Shown: piece after piece, positions 47,924 through 59,565 of the stretch
Position numbering within the stretch: the stretch's first letter is position 1
How the letters are laid out: the number at the start of each line of letters is the position of its first letter
Assembly: GCF_901933205.1 (NCBI RefSeq)
Contig: NC_044572.1
Location: 29,660,501-29,724,500, forward strand
DNA length: 64,000 bases
Direction: 5' to 3'
Source: Camarhynchus parvulus
Lineage: Eukaryota > Chordata > Aves > Passeriformes > Thraupidae
Position numbers and translations under genes: made by a program
The notes under the pieces: generated by a model
The model's database searches: none
What the model was told of the DNA's origin: nothing
Seen by the model: only the letters and a program-made list of their open reading frames with translations

Positions 47924-50900
47924 CTAGAAATGAAATATTCATGCATGTTATTTTTGCTGCAACTTCCTCTGCCAGCAACCAAAAATGCTGCAGAGAAAAT
48001 GTCATTATTATTAAAGCTTTTAATCACATGCCTATTGCTGTAGGGATTCAGATGCATTTTACTCTTCCAAGCAATTTGTGAACATCATGGGTTTAATTTT
48101 TACTGGTGAGAACATTCATTAATGCCAACACATGGGCAGAGACTGGAGCTGTGCAGCAGTGAGGGATGGCTGTAGCAAACATCTTTCCCTGCTCCCAGAA
48201 GGTTTCCTGACCTGGCCTGTTGGGACTTATGTGTGAGTTCTCACCATTGCTTGCAGTGAGCGCTGCTGAATTATGCAAGTTCCTACTGACGTATGCTTGC
48301 TTTTAAAACAGATGGATGTGTAAAGCTCCAGGGCTCTGCCATAATTTTCTTCATCTCACTGAGTTTAAGTCTAGCATCCTGTTTAATTTTAATCCTGGTT
48401 AAATGTCTTTCAGCAAGTACTAACTGCAAGAATCTGTAATGCCTGGTGTTATTCCTTGTCACATGAAAAATGCCACTTTCAGAATATTTCCAGAATGTGT
48501 CAGAGCACTCTACTTACACAGCGAAATGTCAGAGGGCTCATATGCATACAGACGGTTTGAGTATCTTCCAGTAATATCTGCTCTCACAGTCAGGGAGGGA
48601 TCTGGGAGAAAAAGGGTGAGAGAATTTGTAGAGGTTAACCTTCAAGCAGAAGGAAATAAAAGGAAACAAAGCTTTCTGCACCCCTGCTTGCTTCCTAAAT
48701 GTTTCCGTGAGACATGTCTGCTTCTGCTGACTAAGAGATTGTTCTAAAAAGGGTCACTGACATTTCAGTTTTAAGTGTTTGCAGGTTTATTAGGAACAGG
48801 ATGAGCAACCCATTCCAGTGACTGTGGCATCAGCCATTGAGGGAGGAATGCTGAACTTGTGAAGCTGGATGGTATTGAGTCAATATTTGATCCACAAAAC
48901 CAACTTGAACCTTTGTATTTGTCATGAAATAAATTCCTGTTAATCAGCCTGAGGATTTGAGATGCATGATGCAGCAGGGGCTCTGTTCTGAGATCAGCTT
49001 TGGTGCTTGAGGTACTCACCAATGAACAAAACCCGAGGGACGTACTGGCCATCAGGTGCAAGGTTCTTGTCTGTAGTTTCATACTTAAAGAAAACAGAGA
49101 AGGTTCCTAGTCAAGGAGGGCACGTTGCATGAATATTTTTTTCCTTCACCATACTTTGTATTATGAAATACATCTCAAATAATACATTTTGCAGTCTAAG
49201 AGATTCACTGTCTGGGAGGCAGTTTTTTAACAGGAATTGCAAAGTGGTAAGAGTTCATGTTATTATTAAACTTCACATTCCCTCACATTCTGAGTTTATG
49301 ATAGCTACAAATGAAAAAGACTTACTTATGAAATCTGTTATGCTTCAGCAGTGGCCATTTTCCTAGCCAACCCTAGCTATTAAACTCAAGTTAGAGAAGC
49401 CATGATTAAAAGCAGAACTTTGTCACTTTTACTTAATTAAAAGTTACCACAAACTTACCACAAGGTTCAGGAGAATGAATTTTTCAGCCAGTTTCTGTAT
49501 ATCTTTGTGTTCAGCAAAGACCTTCTTGAGGGCTAAAGTAGAAAAAAATGGGAAAGAAAATTAAAAAGATGCTCCTGAAATATATTGTCCTCCAAGAAAT
49601 TTAAACAAACTGATGAAACTAAATGAGAATTTCCAGTTTACAACTGCATCAAACAAAGATTTTCAGGTCATTCCATTGGAACATGATCCATTAATTTTTA
49701 TTCTGTAATTACAATAGTGCAAAATGTCCCACCTTCCTTTGGAGAGTACAGTTGGCTCTCAAATTCTCAGCTTAGGTTTGAATTTGAGCATTTGACCCTT
49801 CAAACCTCCTGTTCTACTATTGAGATTTCTGGCTCCAGGTCTTAAGGCACTTGATAATACAGCATGTAGGGCTTCAGACTAAAATCTTTGGAAGGATGCA
49901 AATGCTTGTGCAAAGACCCTTGTGCAGTTACTGGAGTTATGGATAGTTACAAAGATCTTGCTGTGTGGATTGACTTGCAGGAAGGAAGGCCCTCAGATAA
50001 ATTCAAAGAATCTGGGAAGGAGCAGTCCCAGGTACCAGAAATCCTGGAAGAGCTCAGTTTCAGCCTGGATTGATGTAGTCCCTGGCTGGATTCAGTCTCA
50101 GTCACTGATGATATTGTCTGAATATGGTCTTTTCGACAAATTGTTATTTCTTGCTACGGGTCTTGCTATTGATTTTGGCTGATTGTGCTGTGAACCAAAT
50201 TCAGATTTGTCAGAGGTCAAACCCTACTGACCTGTGCTCATTTCCGTATCCATTTGGTATCATGCAATACTGAATTACCATTTTTATTTTATTTCAACAC
50301 ACTGGAAAACACCTTCACAGTACAGTAACTTGAAGAACTCTCCCCATCTCTCCATGCTTGTGCAAGCTAGTACTTCTCTAAGGTTTAAGCAGAATGGAGG
50401 CTGATTGGTTTTTTTTAAGCAGAGTTTTTTTCAGAAAATTAAAAAAACTTCTTTTTCCCCCTCCCGAGTGCAAAAAGATTACCTTGGCTGTGTGGGCAGT
50501 CTTCCAAGTGGTGGATGATCATCAGGGGTTTCTGGCTGGAAAAGAAGAGCCCTCGTTAGGAGCGGGGGAGGCACGGGGGGCTCAGGGTGGGCGCGGCCGG
50601 GCGGGTACCTGTGCTTGGAGCGGAAAAGCGCCTCCTCATAGGTCTGCGTCCAGATGAGCTGGTCTCCCCAGCCTGCAGGAGGGACAGGGGACAGACGCAC
50701 AGACACACCCTCAGACAGTGCCTCACAAGGGGCCGGGGACCCCGGGTGCGGGTCCTGCCCCTGCCCACCTCTGCCGGGTGATTCGGCAAACAAACCCCCT
50801 GCCAGAGGGCTGCACATCAGGAGTGAAGGAGGAGAGGGTGCTAGGAAATACTAGAAAAAGTTTTGCAGAACGAGTTGCAAGAAAATTAATTTTTTAGAAC

Positions 50901-51111
50901 AGCACAGTAGCCAAAATGTTCACAAGATTGCACTTGTTTAAAAATTTGGTGGAGATTTTTGTTCAGTTGTTTGTGTTTTACCTCTGGAGAGTGTCTGAGG
51001 CAGTTTTGGCTTAGTGGTGGTGTCCTTTGAATCCTTCTTGCCCACATCCTTTGCCAGAGCACAGGAGATGACGATGAGCAGCAAGAGCACGGACACGTAA
51101 CTCCTCTCCAT
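47874..51111 (-). CDS. AGR2: AGR2, anterior gradient 2, ER protein disulfide isomerase family, complete
   Basis: Minus-strand exons, in coding order: 51111-50982, 50672-50609, 50535-50483, 49532-49459, 49083-49020, 48601-48518 and 47923-47874, giving 172 residues (human 175). Residues 1-20 are a signal peptide ([12 protein letters not shown] core). A Lys/Thr-rich spacer leads to [17 protein letters not shown] and a thioredoxin-like fold. The single-cysteine active site is CPHS at 78-81, the CxxS form typical of AGR2. EALFR at 57-61 corresponds to the human dimer motif. The C-terminus is KTEL (169-172), an ER-retrieval signal. Family knowledge: AGR2 folds secreted mucins in goblet and other epithelial cells and is induced by ER stress. 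The start has G at -3 and +4. It converges on TSPAN13, as in human. Confidence 0.98.
48518..48601 (-). CDS. AGR2: AGR2 second-last coding exon
   Basis: The acceptor is TTCTCCCAG and the donor GTAAGT. The exon has 84 nt, completes the split Asp codon, and encodes [20 protein letters not shown] through EPSDISL plus one base. This is the most conserved block of the family. Confidence 0.97.
49020..49083 (-). CDS. AGR2: AGR2 coding exon with the [11 protein letters not shown] block
   Basis: The acceptor is CTTTAAG and the donor GTGAGT. The exon has 21 codons plus one base, [15 protein letters not shown] to RVLFI, including the strand next to the cis-proline region of the thioredoxin fold (YVPR). 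Confidence 0.96.
49459..49532 (-). CDS. AGR2: AGR2 coding exon with ALKKVFAE helix
   Basis: The acceptor is TACTTTAG and the donor GTAAGT. The exon completes a split Ala codon, then encodes 24 residues, [18 protein letters not shown] and on to LLNLV. This is the helix after the active site and the following strand. Confidence 0.96.
50483..50535 (-). CDS. AGR2: AGR2 active-site exon (CPHS)
   Basis: This 53-nt exon has acceptor TTTTCCAG and donor GTAATC. A second CAG four bases further on could serve as acceptor, but only the first keeps the frame. It encodes [17 protein letters not shown] between two split codons. Cys78 and Ser81 form the CxxS site. Confidence 0.95.
50609..50672 (-). CDS. AGR2: AGR2 coding exon with GWGDQLIW
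   Basis: The acceptor is CTCCTGCAG and the donor GTACCC. The exon has 64 nt and encodes [20 protein letters not shown] plus His and part of a Ser codon. It sits in a GC- and CpG-rich patch unlike the rest of the gene. Confidence 0.96.
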
Positions 51112-51119
51112 GGCTGCTC
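50982..51119 (-). CDS. AGR2: AGR2 first coding exon (signal peptide), with 8 bases of 5' UTR
   Basis: The acceptor is TGTTCCAG and the exon starts at 51119. The ATG is at 51111-51109 in the context CAGCCATGG. It encodes [10 protein letters not shown] onward to KLPQTLSR plus one base, ending at donor GTAAAA. Residues 1-20 are a clear signal peptide. Confidence 0.96.
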
Positions 51120-52716
51120 CTGGAACAGGAGAGAGAAGCTCGGGTGGCTGCGGTGCCGCAGGTGGGGACAGGCAGGGCGGCTACAGCCGCTAAAGGCTCA
51201 GGTCACAAATATGAACAGGGTGAGGCTGGGCTGGAAGGAGCAGCTCCAGGCAGGGGCCTCAGGGCACGGGGTGAGGTTTAGCTCAGCAAACACCCCGAAG
51301 GGTTGGGCTATGGCCCTTTTAGGATGTGCATGTCTGAGTTTGTTAATTTCCCTCTCTTCTTGTTACATATATTGAATATGCTCATTAAAATAACAGAGTG
51401 ACAGCAATTCCAAAAGTCTTAATAAGTTTACAGTTCTACCTTGATCTCCCAGTGCTAGAGTTACCCAGCTGCAGGTGCTGAAAAGTTTGTCTCAGCTCTT
51501 CCCCCATTTTGCTGTGGGAGCCACTCAAATGAGAAGTCAGAATGTTTAAGCTAGGCTTTACAGTGAACATTAGTATAGACACAGCTTAATGGTGTTGTGG
51601 AAGCTTCCAATCCTGTTCTTTTCCCTTAAAGATATCACCTAATCCTTAAACCCAGCAGAGCATATAACAAAAGAAGTTGAGAGGAGTTGATGTGTGGCCC
51701 AGTGAAAACTGAACTGGAGTTTGGGGGTGGAAGCAGCACAAAGCAGAGAGCTTTTCCTGAGCCAGGCTGGGACTTGGAGATGAGACAAGTCTGATGGAAA
51801 GCTCCTCAGCATTTCAGCTGAGGGGGAAAATCGTTTCAGCAACATGACCCTATGTTTTCTCATTATATTTCCTCCTAGAAACTAGAATCAATATAATGGG
51901 TACAAAAAGAAAGTTTAAGATGTTCTAAAAGCAGTACAGGACATTGAAAAGATTCATTAGACAAAAAAAAAAAAAAAAAAAAAGAGAAAAGGAAAACCAA
52001 GCATGAATAACAACCCCCACCCCAACAGGCTGGTTGTTTTTAAAGTTCAGACAATGAAAACTAAACTGTAGGAAAACAGAAGTGTTTTTCCAGGTAGGAA
52101 CTGCAGGAGGAGACATAAGCTGCATTTCCATGAGTGATACAATGCTCTGTGCTACTGGGATGTCCAACAGAGCTCAAACATCCAAAAAGTCCCTTTTTCA
52201 TGACTGCATTTCTGCCCCAAGAAAAGCCTCCTTGGCAAGGAGGAAAACTGCATCAAGTTCAGTTAAACTCTGGATTGTCAGGGTTGCCTCAAGAATTGTT
52301 TCGGCTAGAGCTGTATGGCAGAAGCAATGCTTCTTTAAAAGAAAAATAATAAAATAAAAAAGTAAGGAACAACCAGGAAATTGAAGAGCAGGCACACTAG
52401 GCAGTTGTGGAGGCAGCATGCAGAAAGCAAAGACAGAGGAACATTAAACTTGCTCCTTAAAAACTTTGCCTCTGGAAGACTATGTGCACTTTTAAAAAAG
52501 GGTTTCCAAAAGAAACCCTCTTCTCCTGTTTTTTTTTTTTTTTTAAACCTGCAAAGCCAGTCTTTCCCTAGACATTTTCCTTCCCAACAAGCTGTGCTGG
52601 ACTGTGCCTGCTTTGCCGCAGTCTTTCCTTTTGGCTGATCGGGTTCCCCATCTCAGCTAGCTCGGGCTCACAGCTCCCCTGGGTGCTGCTGAGGCAGGGA
52701 CTGAGCAGTGCCTTAC
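51120..52716 (-). other. AGR2: AGR2 intron 1 (5' UTR intron)
   Basis: A 1.6-kb intron between the non-coding first exon and the ATG exon. It contains a run of about 22 A at 51962-51983 and a T run near 52531-52544. No coding sequence is recognised. Confidence 0.75.
51962..51983. repeat. Poly(A) run of about 22 bases
   Basis: An uninterrupted A tract on the plus strand in AGR2 intron 1, followed by an A/G-rich stretch. Probably a mononucleotide microsatellite; no retroposon body is recognisable in front of it. Confidence 0.85.
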
Positions 52717-52765
52717 CTTGTTTGCTCTCCCAGACTCCTGCCAGGATGTGAAGGTGTTCCTGGTT
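52717..52765 (-). other. AGR2: AGR2 non-coding exon 1 (5' end inferred)
   Basis: A strong donor reads CAAACAAG|GTAAGG on the minus strand (exon edge at 52717), and a TATA-like box lies upstream. The start near 52765 is inferred from the box. A non-coding first exon is known for AGR2 in mammals. Confidence 0.6.
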
Positions 52766-52794
52766 CCAGTGTGAATGCCGCTGTTCCTACTGCC

Positions 52795-52802
52795 TATTTA
52801 TG
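52795..52802 (-). promoter_or_regulatory. AGR2: TATA-like box of AGR2 (CATAAATA)
   Basis: The minus strand reads GCATAAATAGGC, an acceptable TATA element about 80 bases upstream of the exon 1 donor. No CpG island is present at this end. That fits a tissue-restricted TATA-type promoter, in contrast to TSPAN13. Confidence 0.55.
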
Positions 52803-55800
52803 CACCTTCGCACCCCAACTCCACCCACAAGCTTTGAATTTGAATACTACTTTCAAAGAGCTAAACTTTCTAGTTTTTCCCCACCAAAACGTTCAGCGTT
52901 AATTTTGTAATGAAATAACATTACTGGCTCCTGTCAGATACTGCATCTAAAGCTCAGAGACATTTCTGTGGACTTTTGGGATATTTCTTGAAAGGGGATT
53001 TAAAAAAAATTGGCAAAGATCCAAGTACAGGTAAGCTTAAGTCAAGACTCCTGATTTGCCTGAAGAGTGATTTGTCTTTTTTTGATTGGTTGGAAAATCG
53101 GTATGGGTTCCTGCTGCTTTAGTCCTTAGAAAAAGTTAAATTGATTACTCAGAACTGTGAATGTTAATTAGATAAATAACTGTGCACATTATACAGATAT
53201 GTGTGCACACATGCACATGTAATAGCACATAGAATTGTAATCAAATCTAAAAAAAGTTTGTAAAGGTGTCCACAAAAATGTATTTGGAAGCTGTACTAAA
53301 AAACTGTGTTCATAAGCAGAGATCCAAGCCAACATTTAATTGAAATTCCACAATTAATTAGTTGTGTAGACATTTATTTTTTAACTACAATATGAACCCC
53401 AATGATCTTAGGTTTCAGATGCACATATAATACAGTGCAATGCTCAGGAAAATGAGATGTGGATGCTCATTCCCACTGCTGCACTGACAGCACACAGTCC
53501 TTCCACAGAGGTCAGTGCAAGTCTCTCCTCAGCAATAAATGCTGAAACTATGGTATGTTCTCCTTGCTGCATGCCTCATGTATTTCAGTGAGATTAAAAT
53601 CATGTCTTCGTGGGCAGCGAATGCTTAACATTTCTTAGCTGGGTAGATGAAATCCATCAGATATGGATTTTCCTGTTTGAAATTCACAGTGCTGCCTGAT
53701 GGCTGCTAAAAGCACCCATTTGTTACAAATATACTTGAGAGAATTAAGAGCTTTGGATCTTAGTGTGGATTTGGTTTGGTTTTTTGTTTTTTGGTTTTTT
53801 TTTTTGAATAGTAATTAGGAAAACAAAGTGCAGAAGCAAGATGGTGAACTCAAGCAAAGCAATTTATTGAGTTCTACCATGCTTTGCTTAGCTGCTTGAT
53901 GTATTAGGAGGCTGAAACCAAAGCTCCCAGGCATATCAGTCATTTTAACTGCCCTTTTCTATGTTTCATGAAATAAGTATGTTTTCCTGAGAGAATTTGC
54001 ATATAAATTTCTTCTTCGCCTCCAGGACTTGTCCCTGAAGATTTCCAGATGTAATTTTTTTGCTCCTATATTGTCTATCCAAACTACATCCACTCAGTCT
54101 TTTTTTCCAAAACATACACCAAAAGAAGTCTCCAAGGTCCTTATTTGGACCACTCACTTTGGACAACTTAGGTTACATTCTAAATCCAGTTTAGTCCAGA
54201 TGTAGAAGTTAACCTTGGATACCCATTTTGGTCTCAGCTTAGACAATTCAGAATTGTAATTTAACACTCTCTTGCTGACTGTCTTCTCAGGTCACATGTG
54301 CATTTGGTAGTTTTAAAGCCCATAAAAGAAGTTGTAATTGCTCTCTGGTGCTGTGAAGAGATAATAAACAGGTGGGTTCTCACTCACACACCTTACAAAT
54401 AAAATTGTGTTTTGTCTAAAAATGCATCTCCAAAGCTAAGCCCCTACCTGCTCCTGGCACCAGCCCTAGATGTATTTCCATTTCACTTGCACCTTTGCTT
54501 TCTCCTGTTTTCAGGGGATGGATTTATCTTAGCCTGTTTCCACACAGACTTGTTCTACTCTGACAGAACTGTTTCCCGTAAGAGTCTCAGTAATTCAGAT
54601 ACAGCCACTCACAGGGGCTTCCCTGCCACATCAAACCCTGTGACTCGATGCAGATAGTTAGACTTGTCTCCAGACCAGCTTTGTGCCTTGTTATTGAAGA
54701 GAGGGGGGAGCTCAGTCTTTCCCACAGCTCCCTGCTTGGGCCCTGAGACTGAGCAGTACCCAGCTGCCAAGTTTTCTTCTGGCCTTTCATAATGAGCTAC
54801 TTTCTCTGCCTCAGTGACTGAATCCTGCAGGACCTGCCCCAGAGAGCTTCAAATCAAATAGGGCTATTCCAGAACGTTTTTCCTCTTTTCCTATAAAGAT
54901 CTGGTTCACCCTGTTACTGTTAATATTTAACAGCTTTACAAAGCTAGTCATCAGATTTTTAATATATTTTTGGTTCCACTGTTCTGAGATGCCTTTGTTC
55001 ATACTGTTATACAGAAATTTGCACAGATTCAGGTGGCTGATGTTACATCTGTTCTGAAAGCATTCTCTGATGTTTTTGCTTTGTTTTTGTTTGCATTTTG
55101 GAATACATAAGTTTTCGAATTCAGGCATTTCTCTTAATTTCATAATAAACACATTTCCAAGTCTTATGATCTGCTGCTTAGAATAAATATCAGAAATTTA
55201 CATGGGAGGAATGAGGAGTACTGAAGGAGATGTGTACTTAGTCCCAGCCTACTGATGCTCTGAGAAAAAGCCAGAGACAGACAGACCTGGAAATCGTCAA
55301 TCTTCCAGCACTCTTAAAGCTGAAATGTATTGTAAGATGGTTGAAAGTAAACAAAATTTATTTGAGAACTGGTCAAATTTCTGTTGTCAGTGCTTTAACC
55401 ACATACAGGTTTTTTATTACCTGAAGGCTCTTCGGATGAAATTTGACTAAAATTTTCAAGAAAGCCTTATACTCCACAATTTAGGACCTGAGACACCCCT
55501 CTTACACATATGAGAGATGCAGGTTCCATTTTGTTTCCTTCCTGCCCTGAAATAGTTCAAACCCTTTTCATGGCTATTATAGGTAGGTGCCATCTGGGTT
55601 GGGATATGCCCTGATGGTCGATGTCCCTGGTCACACATGCCAAGACTGTTTATTTGCATAATAGGCGTTTATGCTGGAGCAGGCACTGAATCCCAGGCCT
55701 GCTCAGATGTGGTCTGTTAGGTAAGAAAGCGATTTTTCTCACATTGGCTCAGGAAATATTTGCTAACACTTGCAAATGCATTACTAAAGGAGAAGCTGAT

Positions 55801-58599
55801 GTCTTAGAAGTGGTCCAGACATTCTCTTGAGAGTTGGAAGGCCATGGTTCAATCATCCTCTGTCTACTTCATTTTCATTACAAAGCCACATTTCAATCTA
55901 TGGCTGAAAACACAAAAGTTCAGCAGATTTCTATTGCTGAACATTTAAAACTGGTAACTAGAGCTCAGGTAAATTTTTGCTAGGAATCTGATGATTTGTC
56001 CTGAAGAATGATGGTTTTCCAAAATACGTCAGCCCAATATTTTTCTCTTTTCAGTTGAATAAATTACTCAATAAGTTTGCACTATCTACAGTTTATTGGT
56101 AATATTTTTTAAAGCAGAAGAGATGTTAAGTCTTTAAAATAAGATAATCTTTAATTACTGGTTTCAAAACAAAAGAGCAATTTGTGAGGATTTTGATATC
56201 TCTGGAGGCATTTCTTTCCACTTATGTGTGGATTTTTATAATACAAATCACCAGCGCTTGATACAAGCTGTCATGAAAAGCATGGAGCATCCCCTGCATA
56301 GTTTTAGATGAAGATGTGTGTTTGTCATGTAGCCAGTTCTTATCCCATACTTTGTTTTGAGTCTTGATGGGATGAGATGTCTGGAAGGCATTGCTGAGTG
56401 ACACATTTTAAAATCACTAAGTCATTTGAAGACCCATATTAAATGTACTTGCTCTTGTATTGTTTAATGCCCTTTTCACAACAATAAGGAAACTGTCATG
56501 GTCTATTACACCAAGGAGTTTCAAGGTTTTCAGCATATATGGAACTTAATTGCTCAGTTGTGTTTGATAAGAGAAAGCCTGATCCTGGTAGGATTTAGAT
56601 TTAACTTTGAAATATTTTTTCCATCCCACAGGGAAGCAGTGAATAAGTGAAGAGGAATTCTGTGATGAGGGGGATTGGAAAGCTGGGGTTGTACCACAGA
56701 CTGAGAAGAAGACTTTTTGTCTGGTCATCTTAACTGGGCAAGTCAGTTATGATCAGCAACATTTCATGTCTGAAATTCTTATACTGAAGTAAATGCATTT
56801 TAATAAACTAAAATAACTTGCTCTGTCTAAAACCAGAAAATTTGCTGTACTGCAAAATTAAAGTCAATGACTCCTTCCCTGTCTGAGTAACTGATACCCA
56901 ATTTTCAGTACAACTTGAAATCTGTGAGCCATCAGTTTCCTATTTTGTTATACTGTAATTGAGAAAGGTGGGGAAAATTATGTTTTGAACAGCTTATTTT
57001 TGTACTTAGTATCACATGGGCAATTTTCAACAAGCCCCTTTCTATTAATTAAGCTTCCTTCTGTTTCTGGCCTGCCTTGTTCCTTGGATGCTAAAATCTG
57101 TTACAGGCAAGTAGCTGAGCCACAATATTCATAATTCAGGCAGTCTCCCAGAGTGGCCACCTTGCTGTGATCTCTCTGTAGGCCTCCTTTGTATTCATTG
57201 TTCTTATTTCAAATTTATGTCTGTTTATCTGTAACCCAGATCCTCTTAGTTTTCCTAATACTTTGCCTCAAAGATCAGAAACTTTCACCTTTTAGTGAGT
57301 ATCAGTGACGTGATGTCCCAGATCTGACTCCAGAATTCATGGTCCTTAAGTAATAGTGGATGGGTCTCTCTTTATTCTCTTTATTCTTGCTAACTTACCT
57401 GAAAGTTTGCAAGATAAAGATGAAAGATTCCCTCCTGTCCTTTTAATTTTTTTTCAATGAGCCTTAAACACATTTCAGTGAAATTCCAGCTGAAACCATG
57501 GACACAACTGCTTTCTTAGCCCCACTGTTGCTTATGTGCTTATGTCTTTTTTTTTTTTAACATTGCTTTTGTTTTGAGGCCAATATCCCAATCAGCATGA
57601 CTTCTTCAATTGAGTGTATGCATTTGGTCTGCTGAGTTTCTCTCTTTCCTGGTAGTGCTGGTCTTTTTCTCCAAGCTGTGCAGACCCTCATGGTGTTGAC
57701 ACACTCAGGCCTGCGTGATGTGCTCCACAGAACCCTCCATCTTCTCCCAAGGTCCTGACATTGCCTTGGCTTGTGTATTCATCACAGAATGTGCAGGTTT
57801 AGTCAGCCACACAGACTGCACAGTTTTAGAGGATTCCAGAGCTGAGTCCTTTCTGTGGCAGCTCTCACAGCTGCCGTGGCTCAGATGTTCCACCACATCC
57901 TCACTGTGTCCATGCCATGGTACCACTTTTCTCTCTGCTTCAGTCTGAACTGGGTGGGGGTCTTTGCTTGGGCAGTTCTAGTTGCCTTGTCAAGGTTAAA
58001 TCTGGAATTTAGCAGTCTCATTTCTGAGCTGGATTTTCCAGATCCTGAATATTATATTTTTATCTGTGTCTCAGCCACCAAGTTGTAAAACTAACTCTCC
58101 AAATGTAGACCAGATATAAAATCCTCAATAGTTTCACCTTTTTATTTTACTTTTTTTTTTCCCTCCTTAATTTTTTTTTTTTTTTTGTCGGGGGAGTATG
58201 GGGATTGGTTTTTCATCTTTGTGAGGAGAACAGTTTACCACAAGTTACCCAGAGAAGTGGTGGGATAAGTCTTCTGCCAGGTTTCAAGGAATTGTTCAAC
58301 AAACTTGTTGTTAGATTATTAATGCCATTATTCAGCGGTCATGCATAGGGACGGGGTTGGAAAGAATACTTTTATCCTGCCTGACCTTCAACTGTTTGTA
58401 AGATGAACTTTGGAATAACACAGCACCCAGTTCCAGCTCTCGTGCTGCGAGGTGCTTCCTAATGCAGAATGTTGAACATGCTTCTGAAAGCTTCTCACTA
58501 CAATCCTTGTCTTCAAATATTGACATAATGTAATTCCTTTTGTTACACAGTGTTCTAATGACGTGTTGCAGACCACTGTGTTACCAGCAGGACAAAGAG

Positions 58600-59262
58600 A
58601 GCAAGGGCACATCCACAGTGCTGGGCCCAGTTCTGAGCTCCCCAGTGAAGGAGATATGCACATACTGGAACAAGCCCTCCAAAAGGGTTCAAAGGTGGTG
58701 AAAAGATGGAATGTCTGTCATTCGAGGAGGGGCTGCGAGAGCTAGGAGTGTTCAGCTGCAGAAGAGATGGCTCAGGGGGATCTCATACCTGATTGTATCA
58801 ATACCTGATTGTGGAGACCTCCATGTCCAGAGGAAGGCCACAGAGAGGATCAGAAGGCTGGACCATGTCTTCAAGAGACTGATTTGGGGTTTTAGCCTGG
58901 AGAAAGCTTTGGGGAGACCTTACAGCATCTTCCAGTACCTGAAGTGGGGGGGCTACAAAAAAAGTGGAGAGGGACTTCTTTCAAGAGCATGTAGGAATAG
59001 GACAAGGGGTAATGGCCTTAAACTGAATGAGAGTAGATCCAGATTAGATATTAGAAAGGAGTCCTTTAAAAGGGTGGTAAAACTATGGGACATGTTGCCC
59101 AGAGAAGCTGTAGATGCCTCATCCCTGGAAGTGTTCAAGGCCAGGTTGAATGGGACTTTGAGGAGCCTGGTGTAGTTGAAAGTGTCCCTGCCCATGTCAG
59201 GAAGGTTGGAACTAGAAGGTCTTTAAGGTGCCTTCCAACCCAAACCATTTCATGATTCTTTG
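58600..59262 (+). mobile_element. CR1-type LINE 3' fragment, sense, about 0.66 kb
   Basis: Recognised in order: GTGCTGGGCCCAGTTCTGAG, GAGAGCTAGGAGTGTTCAGC, AGAAGAGATGGCTCAGGGGG, TTCCAGTACCTGAAGTGGGG, GGACAAGGGGTAATGG, TGCCCAGAGAAGCTGTAGAT, GGAAGTGTTCAAGGCCAGGT and the tip GGTGCCTTCCAACCCAAACC ending ATGATTCTTTGG. The 154-codon open frame inside (containing LEVFKARLNGTLRSL) comes from the CR1 sequence and is not a host gene. It is the best preserved repeat of the window, so probably the youngest. Confidence 0.9.
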
Positions 59263-59287
59263 GCTCTAAGTAAAGAAGGAAAAGCCA

Positions 59288-59565
59288 GATTCTTCTGTAA
59301 CAATAAGTGACAGGATGAGAGTCAATTGAAATTCAGGAAATTGCATGCAAATATAAAGTAGAATTTTGTTCCTTTTGTAATGTGAGGATGATTGAAGACT
59401 GGAACAGGCTGTCCAGAAAAGTTGTGGAATCCCCATCCTTGGACATATTCAAAACTCAGATGCGTGTAGCACTGAGCAACTTGCTGTAGGTGACCCTGCT
59501 TTGAGCAGGGGACTTGGACAAGACAGTCTCCAGAGATGCCTGCCAAATCCAACAGTTCTGTTATT
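59288..59565 (+). mobile_element. Second CR1 LINE 3' fragment, sense, directly after the first
   Basis: A separate, more diverged CR1 end: AATAAGTGACAGGATGAGAG, AAGACTGGAACAGGCTGTCC, CCCATCCTTGGACATATTC, CCTGCTTTGAGCAGGGGACT, then GTCTCCAGAGATGCC and CCAACAGTTCTGTTAT. It repeats the terminal region already present in the copy before it, so two insertions lie in tandem. Confidence 0.82.

Larger units (their letters stand above)
47924..49458 (-). other. AGR2: AGR2 internal introns of the 3' half
   Basis: Introns 47924-48517, 48602-49019 and 49084-49458, all with GT..AG on the minus strand. No repeats or other exons seen. Confidence 0.85.
49533..50982 (-). other. AGR2: AGR2 internal introns of the 5' half
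   Basis: Introns 49533-50482, 50536-50608 (73 bases, very short) and 50673-50981 lie between coding exons. About 50550-50780 is a GC-rich patch; the rest is AT-rich. Nothing else is recognised. Confidence 0.8.

Noticed and set aside
48439..48747. A 102-codon plus-strand frame
   Set aside because: It is the antisense shadow of the AGR2 exon at 48518-48601.
54811..55152. A 113-codon Lys/Asn-rich minus-strand frame, possible old retroelement or gene
   Set aside because: No motif of reverse transcriptase, integrase or a host family could be recognised, and the composition follows the local AT-rich sequence.
58711..59175. A 154-codon frame with LEVFKARLNG
   Set aside because: This is the CR1 3' segment read in sense. 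Similar peptides arise from CR1 copies throughout bird genomes.
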